Below are positions 8,454 to 17,453 of a stretch of 64,000 nt of DNA, in pieces. Numbering within the stretch: the stretch's first letter is position 1; every line of letters begins with the position of its first letter. The translations under genes and the position numbers were made by a program. The notes below the pieces were generated by a model. That model was not told where the DNA came from. It made no database searches and saw nothing but the letters and a program-made list of their open reading frames with translations. Source of the stretch: Fen-1245 sp963835535 (GTDB lineage: Bacteria > Gemmatimonadota > Gemmatimonadetes > Gemmatimonadales > JACORV01). The DNA lies in assembly GCA_963835535.1 (NCBI GenBank), contig CAWIFL010000008.1, forward strand, positions 1 through 64,000. The letters are read 5' to 3'.

Positions 8454-9587
8454 ATGCCGCGCTTCACGCCCGACCAGATCCGCCACGCCCTCGCCACGAA
8501 GAGCCCGATGGGCCGCGCCGAGGCCATCCAGTTCATGAAGGCGCTCGACATCAAGATGAGCGTCGGCCACTGGTCGGCCGGCGATTTCGTGGACCGGTTC
8601 GCGCCGCCGGGCTACAACTCGGACAATCCGCAGTTCAAGAACGACTTCGAGGGCCAGTGCCGGCGCACCAAGGCGGCCGGGATCGACGCCATCGAGATCC
8701 ACCAGCACGTCTTCGAGAAATCGCTGAACGGCGATCTCGACCTCAAGGCCGTGGAGCGCGCGCAGGGCGGCTTCCTGGCCGAGCTGGGGATGACCGTCGC
8801 GGCGTGCAACATCAACACCTGGACCAACCCCAAGTTCAAGCTGGGTGGGCCGTGCAACCCGAAGCCGGAGCTGCGGCGCGCCGCGCTCGAGGAGATCCTC
8901 AAGGCGGTCGAGATCAGCAAGGCGCTCAAGATCCCGGTCATCAGCGTCTGGCCGGGCTCCGACGGCGCGGACTACCACTTCCAGATCGACTACAGGCAGT
9001 CCATCGAGTGGTTCACCGAGGCGCTGATCGCCGTGAACAAGGAGTGCCTCAAGGCGGGGATCAAGCTCGCGATGGAGCCCAAGCCGTACGAGCCGCGCGA
9101 GCTGTACATGATCATCCCGACGGCCGCGGCGGCGATCCTCGTGGCCCAGCAGGTGAACAAGGCCACGGGCGGCAACAACTGCGGGCTCACGGTGGACTAC
9201 GGGCACCAGAAGATGGAGGGCACCACGGCCTCGACCGCGTGCGACCTCGCGGCGTTCGCGGGCGTGCCGATCCACAAGTTCGACGTCAACGACGCGCGGC
9301 AGGGGCGCAACGACCAGGACCTGATCTTCGGCACGATCTCCGTGCCCGAGGCGGTCGAGTACCTCTACACGACGTTCGTGCGCGACTACCGCGGCTGGTA
9401 CAGCCAGGACCAGTTCACCTACCGCGACGATCCGACGCGCGCGATAGAGCGCAGCCTGATCAACTTCGCGAACCTCGCGCTCAAGGCGGTGAAGGTGGTC
9501 GCGAAGCAGGACGAGCTGACGAAGGCGCGCGCCGCGGGCACCGGCCCCGACGTGCTCGACGTCGTGAGCCCGATCCTCCTCGGCTGA
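8454..9587 (+). CDS. Xylose-isomerase-like TIM-barrel sugar isomerase
   Basis: The 377-aa protein shows the metal-site pattern of the xylose isomerase superfamily: 'MEPKPYEPRE' with E208, 'TVDYGHQKMEG', 'HKFDVND' and 'NDQDLIFG'. It is shorter than classical XylA and lacks its N-terminal signature, so it is a divergent member. An AGGAGA precedes ATG 8454. It stands 5 bp before araB and is followed by araD, the place normally held by araA. It may therefore convert L-arabinose to L-ribulose, or it may be a D-xylose isomerase feeding xylB. Sequence alone does not decide which aldose it uses. Confidence 0.8.
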   Translation: MPRFTPDQIRHALATKSPMGRAEAIQFMKALDIKMSVGHWSAGDFVDRFAPPGYNSDNPQFKNDFEGQCRRTKAAGIDAIEIHQHVFEKSLNGDLDLKAVERAQGGFLAELGMTVAACNINTWTNPKFKLGGPCNPKPELRRAALEEILKAVEISKALKIPVISVWPGSDGADYHFQIDYRQSIEWFTEALIAVNKECLKAGIKLAMEPKPYEPRELYMIIPTAAAAILVAQQVNKATGGNNCGLTVDYGHQKMEGTTASTACDLAAFAGVPIHKFDVNDARQGRNDQDLIFGTISVPEAVEYLYTTFVRDYRGWYSQDQFTYRDDPTRAIERSLINFANLALKAVKVVAKQDELTKARAAGTGPDVLDVVSPILLG

Positions 9588-9592
9588 GCGGC

Positions 9593-11268
9593 ATGCCGGC
9601 GTCGTTCGTCCTCGGCGTGGACTTCGGCACCAACACGGCGCGGGCCGTGGTCGTGGACTGCGCCGACGGCCGCACCCTGGCCACCAGCGTCTTCGAGTAC
9701 CCGTCCGGCGACCACGGCGTCATCACCGACCCGAAAGACCCACACCTCGCGCGGCAGCATCCCGGCGACTACCTGGCGGCGCTCAAGGGCTCGGTGCGGG
9801 GCGCGCTCCGGGCGGCGAAGCGCAAGAAGGGCTTCGCGGCGGAGCGCGTCGTCGGCATCGGCGCGGACACCACCGGCTCGACGCCGATCCCGGTGGACGC
9901 GGCCTGCCGGCCGCTCGCCCTGGACAAGCGCTGGAAGAAGCACCCGGCGGCGCAGGCGTGGCTGTGGAAGGACCATACGGGGGCCGAGGAAGCCGCGGCC
10001 ATCACGGAGACGGCGCGTCGGCACGCGCCCGAGTACGTCGCGCCGATCGGCGGGACGTACTCCTCCGAGTGGTTCTGGTCCAAGATCTGGAAGTGTCTCA
10101 AGGTCGCTCCCGACGTGTTCGAGGCAGCTTCAGCTGGGTGGAGCTGGCGGACTACGTGCCCGCCGTGCTGGCGGGGGTGACCGACCCCCGGGGCATCGCA
10201 CGCTCGGTCTGCGCCGCCGGCCACAAGGCGATGTACGCGGAGGCGCACGGAGGTCTGCCCGACGCCCAGTTCCTCGCGCGGCTCGACCCCAAGCTCGCCG
10301 AGCTCCGCGCTCGGCTCTTCACGAAGGCGTACGCCGCCGACCGCCCGGCGGGGCATCTCACGCCGGCGTGGGCGAAGGAGCTGGGGCTGCCCGCCGGCAT
10401 CCCGATCGCCATGGGCGGCTTCGACGCGCACTACGGCGCGGTCGGCGCGGGGGTGAAGACCGGCACCCTGGTCAAGATCATCGGCACGTCCACCTGCGAC
10501 GTCGCCGTCGCGCCGCTCGCCGAGCCGATGGCCGACGTCCCGGGGATCTGCGGCATCGTCCCCGGCTCGGTGATGCCCGGCTATTACGGCCTCGAGGCGG
10601 GCCAGTCGGCGGTGGGCGACCTCCTGCACTGGTGGGTCGCCAGGGTCTGCGAGGGCGACGCGCGGCTCCACGCGCGCCTCACGGCGGAGGCCGCGCGGAG
10701 CCGGCCCGGCCAGAGCGGGCTCCTCGCGCTCGACTGGAACAACGGGAACCGCACGATCCTGGTGGATCCGCGGCTGACGGGACTGCTCGTGGGCCAGACG
10801 CTGCATACGTCGCGCGCCGAGGTGTATCGCGCGCTGATCGAGGCGACGGCGTTCGGCGCGCGCGCCATCGTCGAGCGGCTGCGGGAGCACGGCGTCCCGA
10901 TCGAGCGCGTGGTCTGCTGCGGCGGGATCGCGGAGAAGAACGAGCTGTTCATGCAGGTGTATGCCGACGTGCTCGGGCATCCCATGCACATCGCCGGCTC
11001 GTCCCAGACCACGGCGCTCGGCGCGGCGATCTCCTCGGCGGTGGCGGCCGGCCGGTACCACACCTTCGAGGCGGCGCAGGGGAAGATGACGTCGCTCCAG
11101 GCGAAGCGTTTCACGCCGCAGCCCAACGCGCGGGCGGTGTACGACGAGCTGTACGGGATGTACCGCGAGCTGCACGACACGTTCGGCGCGGCGCCGGGAA
11201 AGGCGGACCTGCCTTCGCTCATGAAGAGACTGCTGGCCTTGCGGGAGCGCGTGGTGAAGGCCGCATGA
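9593..11268 (+). CDS. araB: Ribulokinase, interrupted by one frameshift
   Basis: Phosphorylates L-ribulose to L-ribulose-5-phosphate. It matches AraB along its whole length: 'GVDFGTNTARAVVVDC' at the start, 'GIGADTTGSTPIPVDA', 'LWKDHT', 'IGGTYSSEWFW', then 'SWVELADYVPAVL', 'GTLVKIIGTSTCD' and 'GLEAGQSAVGD'. The first part reads in one frame to about 10125 ('DVFEAA') and the rest continues one base back, as if one base were missing near 10120-10135. Conservation is intact on both sides, so a sequence error or a very recent mutation is likely. As read, the protein would stop early at 10180. Its stop overlaps the araD start (ATGA). Confidence 0.9.
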
Positions 11269-11984
11269 CCACTCGGGTGGATGAGCTGCGCCGCGCGGTG
11301 CTCGAGGCCAACCTGCGACTCGCCGGCAGCGGGCTGGTGCTCGGCACCTTCGGCAACGTCTCGGGCGTGGACCGCGTCGCGGGGCTGTTCGTCATCAAGC
11401 CGAGCGGCGTGCCGTACGCCGAGCTGACGGCGGACACGATGGTGCCGGTGTCGCTCAGGACGGGCGAGGTGCTGGAGGGCAAGCTCCGCCCCTCGTCGGA
11501 CACGCCGACGCATCTGGAGCTGTACCGCGTCTTCGCCTGCGGCGGCATCGCGCACTCGCACGCCGAGTGTGCCACGGCCTTCGCGCAGGCGCGCACGCCG
11601 ATCCGCTGCATGGGGACCACCCACGCCGACTTCTTCCGCGGCGACGTGCCGGTCACGCGCCCGCTGAAGGAGGCGGAGGTCACGGCCGACTACGAGCTGA
11701 ACACGGGTCGCGTGATCGTCGAGACGTTCCGGAAGGGAAAACTCGACCCCGCGGAGATTCCCGGCGTGCTGGTGGCCAACCACGGGCCGTTCACCTGGGG
11801 CGACGATCCGTTCGAGGCGGTCGAGCGCGCCCTGGTCCTCGAGCAGCTCGCGCGGATGGAGATCATGCAGCGCCTCGTCGCGCCCGACGCCCCGCGCCCC
11901 GACGCCTTCCTGGTCGAGAAGCACTTCGGCCGCAAGCACGGTGCGGGCGCGTACTACGGTCAGAAGAAGAAGGGCGGCAAGTGA
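11265..11984 (+). CDS. araD: L-ribulose-5-phosphate 4-epimerase
   Basis: The 239-aa class II aldolase-family enzyme interconverts L-ribulose-5-phosphate and D-xylulose-5-phosphate. It follows E. coli AraD closely: 'GNVSGVDR..GLFVIKPSGV', 'PSSDTPTHLELY', the zinc ligands of 'AHSHAECAT', 'TTHADFF', 'VLVANHGPF.WG' and the terminal 'KHGAGAYYGQ'. It overlaps araB by 4 nt and the next HAD gene by 4 nt (GTGA), so these genes form one tightly coupled unit. Product entry into the pentose phosphate pathway converges with that of XylB encoded at 17.5-19.1 kb. Confidence 0.95.
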   Translation: MTTRVDELRRAVLEANLRLAGSGLVLGTFGNVSGVDRVAGLFVIKPSGVPYAELTADTMVPVSLRTGEVLEGKLRPSSDTPTHLELYRVFACGGIAHSHAECATAFAQARTPIRCMGTTHADFFRGDVPVTRPLKEAEVTADYELNTGRVIVETFRKGKLDPAEIPGVLVANHGPFTWGDDPFEAVERALVLEQLARMEIMQRLVAPDAPRPDAFLVEKHFGRKHGAGAYYGQKKKGGK

Positions 11985-12634
11985 CCCGGCGCCCGCGCGC
12001 CGTGCTCTGGGATCTCGACGGGACCATCGCAGACTCGAAGGAGTTCCACTGGCGCGCCTGGCGGGAGACGATGCTCCTGGGCGGCGTCGAGATCACGTAC
12101 GAGCAGTTCCTCCACTCCTTCGGCCAGCGGAACGACGCGATCCTCGGTGCCTGGCTGCCGGGCGCGAGCGCCGAGCGGGTCAAACGCCTCGGCGACGCGA
12201 AGGAAGAGGCGTTCCGGCGGCTCGTGGCGGCCGGAGCGCTCCATCCACTCCCCGGCGCGCTCGAGTGGATCGGGCGGCTCGCGCGCGAAGGTTGGCGGCA
12301 GGCCATCGCCTCCTCCGCGCCCAAGGCCAACGTCGAGACGATGGCGCGGGTGCTGAAGCTGGATGGGGTGATGGGCGCGCTGGTGAGCGCGGAGGATGTG
12401 CACCGCGGGAAGCCGGATCCCGACGTCTTCCTCGCCGCTGCTCAGCGTCTCGGCGTGGCACCGGCTCGCTCGGTCGTGGTGGAGGACGCTGCGGCGGGGA
12501 TCGAGGCCGCGCGCCGCGGGGGGATGCGGAGCATCGGCGTCGGCGGCGACGCTCTCCGCGCCGCCGACGTGCACGTTACGTCACTCGCCGACCTGCCCGC
12601 CGCGGCCTTTCAGGTGCTCGTTACTGACCGGTGA
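11981..12634 (+). CDS. HAD-IA phosphatase/phosphomutase (beta-PGM-like)
   Basis: This 217-aa protein carries 'LWDLDGTIADS' (nucleophile and general-acid aspartates), a helical cap beginning 'EFHWRAWRETM', 'IASSAPKANV' (motif II Ser), 'GKPDPDVF' (motif III Lys) and 'VVEDAAAGIEAA' (motif IV). This arrangement fits the beta-phosphoglucomutase/2-deoxyglucose-6-phosphatase group. GTG 11981 overlaps the araD stop. Placed last in the ara unit, it could remove dead-end sugar phosphates; that role is inferred from position. Confidence 0.82.
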   Translation: MTRRPRAVLWDLDGTIADSKEFHWRAWRETMLLGGVEITYEQFLHSFGQRNDAILGAWLPGASAERVKRLGDAKEEAFRRLVAAGALHPLPGALEWIGRLAREGWRQAIASSAPKANVETMARVLKLDGVMGALVSAEDVHRGKPDPDVFLAAAQRLGVAPARSVVVEDAAAGIEAARRGGMRSIGVGGDALRAADVHVTSLADLPAAAFQVLVTDR

Positions 12635-12659
12635 CAGGGCCGGCTTCGGCTGCCCGCCG

Positions 12660-13070
12660 CTAAGGGAAGACGACGATCTGTGTGCCCATATAGCAGGGCG
12701 CGCCGAACGGGGCCTGGACGGCTCCGTAGGCCACGGTCCAGTCGTGCCACACGTGAATGGAATCCCCTACGACGATCGATCCACCGGATGCAGCACGCGC
12801 CAGCCCGAACCGGTTGCTCACGAAGATGGGCGTCGAGTCGCCGACGACCACGCCGGCATCCCCCGTGTCGGAAGGCGGGATGGCCACCCAGACCGCATAC
12901 TGGTCCCCGCAGCCCCCCGCCGGCGTGCAACCCGCCTCGAGCATGTTCCGCGTCACGACCCCGACGAAGTCCGGCGGCGTCGTTTTAACCAGGGCAACGG
13001 CCGGACCCGTCGCGCTCTCGCACGCGGCCGCACTCAGGACGAGAAGCATCGTGAGGCGTCGCCCGGTCAT
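12660..13070 (-). CDS. Small lipoprotein of unknown function
   Basis: The protein is about 136 aa. A signal peptide ends in the lipobox SAAAC, followed by the 'ATGP' segment common in lipoproteins of this window, and a compact beta-rich domain with three further cysteines ('AGCTPAGGCGDQ' and 'APCYMG'). ATG 13070 overlaps the stop of the preceding PrcB-like lipoprotein gene, so the two are co-translated and may work together. No family recognised. Confidence 0.7.
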   Translation of the reverse strand: MTGRRLTMLLVLSAAACESATGPAVALVKTTPPDFVGVVTRNMLEAGCTPAGGCGDQYAVWVAIPPSDTGDAGVVVGDSTPIFVSNRFGLARAASGGSIVVGDSIHVWHDWTVAYGAVQAPFGAPCYMGTQIVVFP

Positions 13071-13567
13071 TGGCAGTCCGTTGCGACGTTCCGATCCTGG
13101 AACGTGATCGGCTCGGGCGGGCGAGGCAACCGCACGAGTTGTGCGGGCGACGTGACCAGCTGAGTGACGGCGCACAACGGCCCAGGGGCGATCGTCGTGA
13201 CGTAGACCACGGTGCCGCCGTGGTTCGCAACGCTGTCGACGCGGATACCGTAGCCGCCCGTTGGCCGAGACCCCAAGGCCACGACCAGTACCCAGTCCGC
13301 AGTGAAGTCAACGGCCGGCAGAGACGGCTTCGGCTGAATGCTGCCGACGAACTCGTTCCACACGACCGCCCACGTCTGGACATCGCCCAGGACCGCGCGC
13401 ACCGAGCCGTCGAAGCCCGTGTAGCCCGAGGACGCCAGCACCGATGTCGAGTCAGGCACCCACGGGGCGTTCAGGTCCAGGAACGCACCGGGGCCCGTGG
13501 TATCCCGGCATCCAAGGCCGAGCACCAGCGCCGTGGCGGCGCCGACCGCGCAGATTCGCATCTTCAT
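13067..13567 (-). CDS. PrcB-domain lipoprotein
   Basis: This 166-aa protein has a lipobox LGLGC and then a domain with the PrcB C-terminal pattern: 'VDFTADWVLVVALGSRPTGGYGIRVDSV' broken here by short loops, followed by strands ending in the conserved 'PP.PITF' region. PrcB was described as a partner of the spirochaete protease PrtP, but most homologues are uncharacterised. It is the first gene of a two-lipoprotein unit and is divergent from the lipoprotein at 13833 across 265 bp, in which I see no gene. Confidence 0.75.
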   Translation of the reverse strand: MKMRICAVGAATALVLGLGCRDTTGPGAFLDLNAPWVPDSTSVLASSGYTGFDGSVRAVLGDVQTWAVVWNEFVGSIQPKPSLPAVDFTADWVLVVALGSRPTGGYGIRVDSVANHGGTVVYVTTIAPGPLCAVTQLVTSPAQLVRLPRPPEPITFQDRNVATDCQ

Positions 13568-13832
13568 AGCGCGACCCCCCGGCGAAGCCGTGCGTGCGGC
13601 CTGGCGCGCAGTTCACGATGTCAGTCCGCTACACGCAGCGTAGGAAGAACCAGTTGCGAGCGCAAGCGCCACGACGGCGGCGCCTCCGAGTGAAGATGTT
13701 CGGATACATGGCTGAAACGGCCGCGGCGCCCCAATGCGACAAACCCGATCGCCAATCGCACGCTCCGGCGGCCGAACGGATTGCGTCCCCCTCACGGCTA
13801 GCTGACGGTCGCACGGTATCGTATTACGGCAC

Positions 13833-14540
13833 ATGAACACCGCCACCCAAGCGAGATGCACCCTCCGCGCCGCCGGCGTCACGTCGGCCGTGCTGCTCGT
13901 CACGGCGTGCACGGATCTCTTCGGCCCGAGCCGCACGGTCAGGCCGGTGATGCGCACGCTCGCCATCACCTACCTCTCCGCGACCAGCGGCATCATGCAG
14001 ATCGTCGCCTCTCCCGCTGACACGTCGTTCCGCCTCGGGTCGGGCCAGAGCGTGCCGATCGAAATCACGACCTCCTCGGGAGACCGCGAGGCCTCCGCCT
14101 TGTATCCGCAATACTGTCCCGTGCCGATGCGCGGGTGGCGTTACACCTGCTTCGAGTTCGATTTCGGCACGCGCAGCGACGTGAGCTGGCAATCGGTCAA
14201 CGGCTACGTCGCCGGCATCGGAGGACGGATAAGGACCTGGCTGAGCAGCCTCCACATCGGGTACGTGGTGCTCTTCGACCTCGATGACCAGGTCAGCCGG
14301 GCCAGGAGCGCTCTGTCCTGGCCGGGAGTGACGTTTGTCGAGCTGACGCCCACGCCTTTCTGCGCAGAGGATGTCGGGAACTGCATTGACTGGTCCACGC
14401 TCACGCGACCGGTGTACGTCGAGGCCGGAACTCCGCACCCCGGAGACGGGACGCTTCAGGTGCAGTCGGGCGACACGGTGACCGTCGTCTACCGCCAGCC
14501 CGGCGGCGGCACCGTGCAGGCTCTGAGCGTCGTCCCTTGA
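13833..14540 (+). CDS. Lipoprotein of unknown function
   Basis: The 235-aa protein has a basic N-terminus, a hydrophobic stretch and the lipobox VTAC at about residue 26. It contains two domains separated near residue 110: an N-terminal beta-rich part ('LGSGQSVPIEI') and a C-terminal part with a Cys pair ('FCAEDVGNCIDW') and a closing 'VQSGDTVTVVYRQP' strand pattern like an Ig-type repeat. It lies 4 bp before the barrel-like protein gene and probably forms an operon with it. I do not recognise the family. Confidence 0.7.
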   Translation: MNTATQARCTLRAAGVTSAVLLVTACTDLFGPSRTVRPVMRTLAITYLSATSGIMQIVASPADTSFRLGSGQSVPIEITTSSGDREASALYPQYCPVPMRGWRYTCFEFDFGTRSDVSWQSVNGYVAGIGGRIRTWLSSLHIGYVVLFDLDDQVSRARSALSWPGVTFVELTPTPFCAEDVGNCIDWSTLTRPVYVEAGTPHPGDGTLQVQSGDTVTVVYRQPGGGTVQALSVVP

Positions 14541-14544
14541 GCCC

Positions 14545-15279
14545 ATGAGGCACATCGGAGCAGGGCTCGGCCTCCTGGCGCTCCTCGGCGCGCGTGTGGC
14601 GCCGGTTGCCGCCCAGGTCTGCGCGGGGCTTCCGTCCCTCCGGGAGCGGCCGTTTCGCGTGACCGCGAGTGCGGCCTCGTACACGCACGCCGCGGCTCTC
14701 GGCGTGTCGCTGACCGCGGGCAGAGCGATCTACGGCACGCTGGGCTTCGGGCGGACGCGCGATCCCGAGCTGGACGCCTCGACGTACCCGCTCAGCTTCG
14801 AAATCGGTGCGGACATCCCCTTCGGCGCCTCCGGCGTCTTTCTCTGTCCCGTCGCATCGGCGGCCGCGTCGTTCGGGCCCTATGACTTCGAGCTGATGCA
14901 GGAAGACTTCCGCTATATGGATCGAGCGGTGGGCCTGGGGCTCGCGGCCGTCGCGATTCGGGCTCGCAGGATAACCGTCTTCGCGGCGGGCGGCGTTCGC
15001 GCGGCGCGCATAACGGGGACCTACTGGCCGACCGGCTACAAGACTGCAGACGGCGTCGAAGGGCGGTCGCAGACCGGGAACTACTGGCTGGCCAGCCTCT
15101 CGGTGGGTTTCGAGATCGACCAGATCGTGACGGTCCGGCCGGGAGTGACGGTCCCCTTCGAGGTCACCCATCCGGACGACGCCTGGTTCGCGAGTCCGTT
15201 CGGGCGCGAGGCGGACGAAATCAGCCTCGGCGTTGCGATCTCCATCGGCCTCGGCCGGCGGTCACGCGCCGTGAACTAG
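14545..15279 (+). CDS. Outer-membrane beta-barrel-like protein
   Basis: The 244-aa protein has a cleavable signal peptide ending near VAAQ. Alternating short amphipathic strands follow, rich in Gly, Ala and Tyr, with repeated '..G.....YG.LGFGR' and 'LASLSVGFEI' patterns and a terminal hydrophobic strand 'LGVAISIGLG'. This layout fits an 8-10-stranded outer membrane barrel. It follows the lipoprotein gene by 4 bp, so lipoprotein and barrel may form a surface pair. Cargo or function is unknown. Confidence 0.65.
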   Translation: MRHIGAGLGLLALLGARVAPVAAQVCAGLPSLRERPFRVTASAASYTHAAALGVSLTAGRAIYGTLGFGRTRDPELDASTYPLSFEIGADIPFGASGVFLCPVASAAASFGPYDFELMQEDFRYMDRAVGLGLAAVAIRARRITVFAAGGVRAARITGTYWPTGYKTADGVEGRSQTGNYWLASLSVGFEIDQIVTVRPGVTVPFEVTHPDDAWFASPFGREADEISLGVAISIGLGRRSRAVN

Positions 15280-15290
15280 CCGGGAGGGCG

Positions 15291-17429
15291 CTACCGGGTC
15301 ACCCGCCGCCGGCCGTACGTCGTGTTCTGCACCATGGAATCGGTGAGCGCGAGCAGCCTCACCGCCGCCTGCGGCTCCGTCCTCGCCAGTATCTCGGCCA
15401 TCTCCTGATAGAGGCCCGCGTAGAGCACGGGGATGTTCTGCGATGGCACGTCGAGCCAGCCCAGCGGCCGGTACCGGGCGGCGGTGTGCGCATGGTACAC
15501 GTGCTCGAGCAGCTCGCGGGTGCGCGGCACGTCCACGAAGCCGACCCCGGCGACGTTCAGGATGGTGTCGTTCGCCGCCACCGGCGACTGCACCAGCTCG
15601 CGGACCATCCCCTCCTCGACGAGGTTGCCCGTCAGCCCCAGGCGGTCCGCGTAGTCGCCGGTCGTCCGCGCGAACAGAATCGGCCGCTTGCCGAACTGGT
15701 CCTGGATCGCCCGCAACACCATGATGTCCGACCGCTCCAGCACGCCGTGCTCCTGCTTCGCCGGATCGAGCGTGACCGTGAAGCCCGCGATGTCCATCGT
15801 CCGCGTCTCAGGCAGCGGATACGCCGGCAGGATCGAGTCCAGGGTGCGGAGGCTCAGATTCCACAGCGGCCCGGCGGGCTTGGGATACGACCGGGTGCGC
15901 CACACGGCCGGCGCGCTCGCCGAATCGAAGGTGGCCAGCGGCCGGCGCTGCAGCTGCCGGTCATACCAGTCCGTGTTGGCGAGCGACAGGTTCAGCACCG
16001 TCACGTCCTGCCGCACGTGCTCCACATCCTGCAGGTACCAGAGCGGGAAGGTGTCGTTGTCGCCCGCGGTCACGAGGACCGAATACGGGACGGCCGACTG
16101 CAGCATGTCGTAGGCGAAGTCGCGGGCCAGCGTCTCGCCCGCGCGCGACGCGGCCAGGCGGTTGCCGAGCAGCGGGATCAACGCGACGGCCAGCACCGGC
16201 GTCGCCAGCGCCCAGCGCCGTCCCTCCGACGGGACCCGTCGAGCGAGCGCTTCGCGGATCCCTTCCATCACGGCCGCGAGGCCGATCGCGACCCAGACGC
16301 CCCACAGCGCGAACGAGCAGATGAAGAAGTAGTCCCGCTCGCGCACCTCATCGAGCGTCCACTGCTCGGGATGCGTGCCGTACCGGTACTTGAAGTTGAG
16401 GTAGAAGACGAGGAGCGGCACCAGCGTGCCCATCAGCGCGACCATCGCGAGGCCCGCGCGCCGATCCGCTTTCAGCTGGCGCCACGCGCCCAGGAGGCCG
16501 AGGCCGCCGAACAGCACCGCGAGCGCGCGTTGAACGCCCGCGGCCCAGTCGCGCCCCCACTGCCAGGTGAAGTACTGCCACCACATCGCGAGCTGCGATC
16601 CCAGGTCCGCCTGACGATCCGAGATCGGCGGCTTGTCGTACTGGGTGCGGTTGAGCACCTCGCGGAGCGCCGCCCAGTTCGTCGGTTCCCCTTCGTTGAT
16701 CAGGGGGAAATGCGGCGCACGCACCAGGAGGAACGCCCACAGGCTCACGCCGAGGGCCACGGCCGCCACGGACCAGGCCAGGAAGCGCGGGTTGAGCAGG
16801 ACCTTCGGGTCGGAATACAGCACGTACACCAGCACCGCCGGGATGACCAGGAGGCCCATCAGGTGGTTGGTCGCGGTGAGCGCGAGGAGGTAGACGATCA
16901 ACAGGAGGCGGTGATCGCGCCGGCTCCCCGCTGGCGCGTCGCCCCAGCGGACCGTCAACCAGAGGACGAGCGCGATGGAGAGCAGGCTGAGCGTGTAGAC
17001 CTTCTCGTTGACCACGGACTGATTCCAGACCGTGAACGCCGTCGCCGCGATGACTGCCCCGGCGAGTGCAGCCAGCCGCCGCGGCCACGCCGCCGGCATC
17101 ACGGGCCGCAGCCACCGCTCGGCGATCAGGAGCCAGAACCCGGCCGCGAGCGCGCTGGTCACGGCGGCGAAGAGATTGATGCGCGCGGCGTAGACCTGCA
17201 TCCACGGGACCAGGCCCCAGGTGTGCGCCAGGATCACGAACAGCGGATTGCCCGGGGGGTGAGGGATGCCCAGCACGTAGGCGGCGGCGATGTACTCGGG
17301 CGTGTCCCAGAATTGCGCGGTCGGAGCGAGCGTCGCGACGTAGAGCGCGAGACAGCCCAACGCCGCCAGACCCGCCAGGAGATACGGTGGCCGGTCGGCC
17401 GGCCGCGCCGCGTCCGTCGTCGTCTTCAT
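15291..17429 (-). CDS. GT-C membrane glycosyltransferase, GT117/DUF2723
   Basis: This 712-aa protein has about ten transmembrane helices in residues 15-420 and a soluble C-terminal region. The first extracytoplasmic loop contains 'FWDTPEYIAAAYVLGIPHPPGNPL', shortened here by family variation, with the acidic residues expected to be catalytic in GT-C enzymes. The later 'AGDNDTFPLWYLQDVE' block is typical of DUF2723. Members are predicted or shown to transfer sugars from lipid carriers to exported proteins. It converges on the barrel-like gene with an 11-bp gap and lies downstream of xylB on the same strand, 24 bp away. Confidence 0.85.
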   Translation of the reverse strand: MKTTTDAARPADRPPYLLAGLAALGCLALYVATLAPTAQFWDTPEYIAAAYVLGIPHPPGNPLFVILAHTWGLVPWMQVYAARINLFAAVTSALAAGFWLLIAERWLRPVMPAAWPRRLAALAGAVIAATAFTVWNQSVVNEKVYTLSLLSIALVLWLTVRWGDAPAGSRRDHRLLLIVYLLALTATNHLMGLLVIPAVLVYVLYSDPKVLLNPRFLAWSVAAVALGVSLWAFLLVRAPHFPLINEGEPTNWAALREVLNRTQYDKPPISDRQADLGSQLAMWWQYFTWQWGRDWAAGVQRALAVLFGGLGLLGAWRQLKADRRAGLAMVALMGTLVPLLVFYLNFKYRYGTHPEQWTLDEVRERDYFFICSFALWGVWVAIGLAAVMEGIREALARRVPSEGRRWALATPVLAVALIPLLGNRLAASRAGETLARDFAYDMLQSAVPYSVLVTAGDNDTFPLWYLQDVEHVRQDVTVLNLSLANTDWYDRQLQRRPLATFDSASAPAVWRTRSYPKPAGPLWNLSLRTLDSILPAYPLPETRTMDIAGFTVTLDPAKQEHGVLERSDIMVLRAIQDQFGKRPILFARTTGDYADRLGLTGNLVEEGMVRELVQSPVAANDTILNVAGVGFVDVPRTRELLEHVYHAHTAARYRPLGWLDVPSQNIPVLYAGLYQEMAEILARTEPQAAVRLLALTDSMVQNTTYGRRRVTR

Positions 17430-17453
17430 GGATGCTCCACGGTTACCCTGAGC

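Noticed and set aside
6645..9587. Very long plus-strand open frame extending over the symporter gene
   Set aside because: Only its end (from 8454) is the isomerase; the rest is antisense to the symporter with His/Arg/Asp-rich low-complexity translation typical of high-GC shadows.
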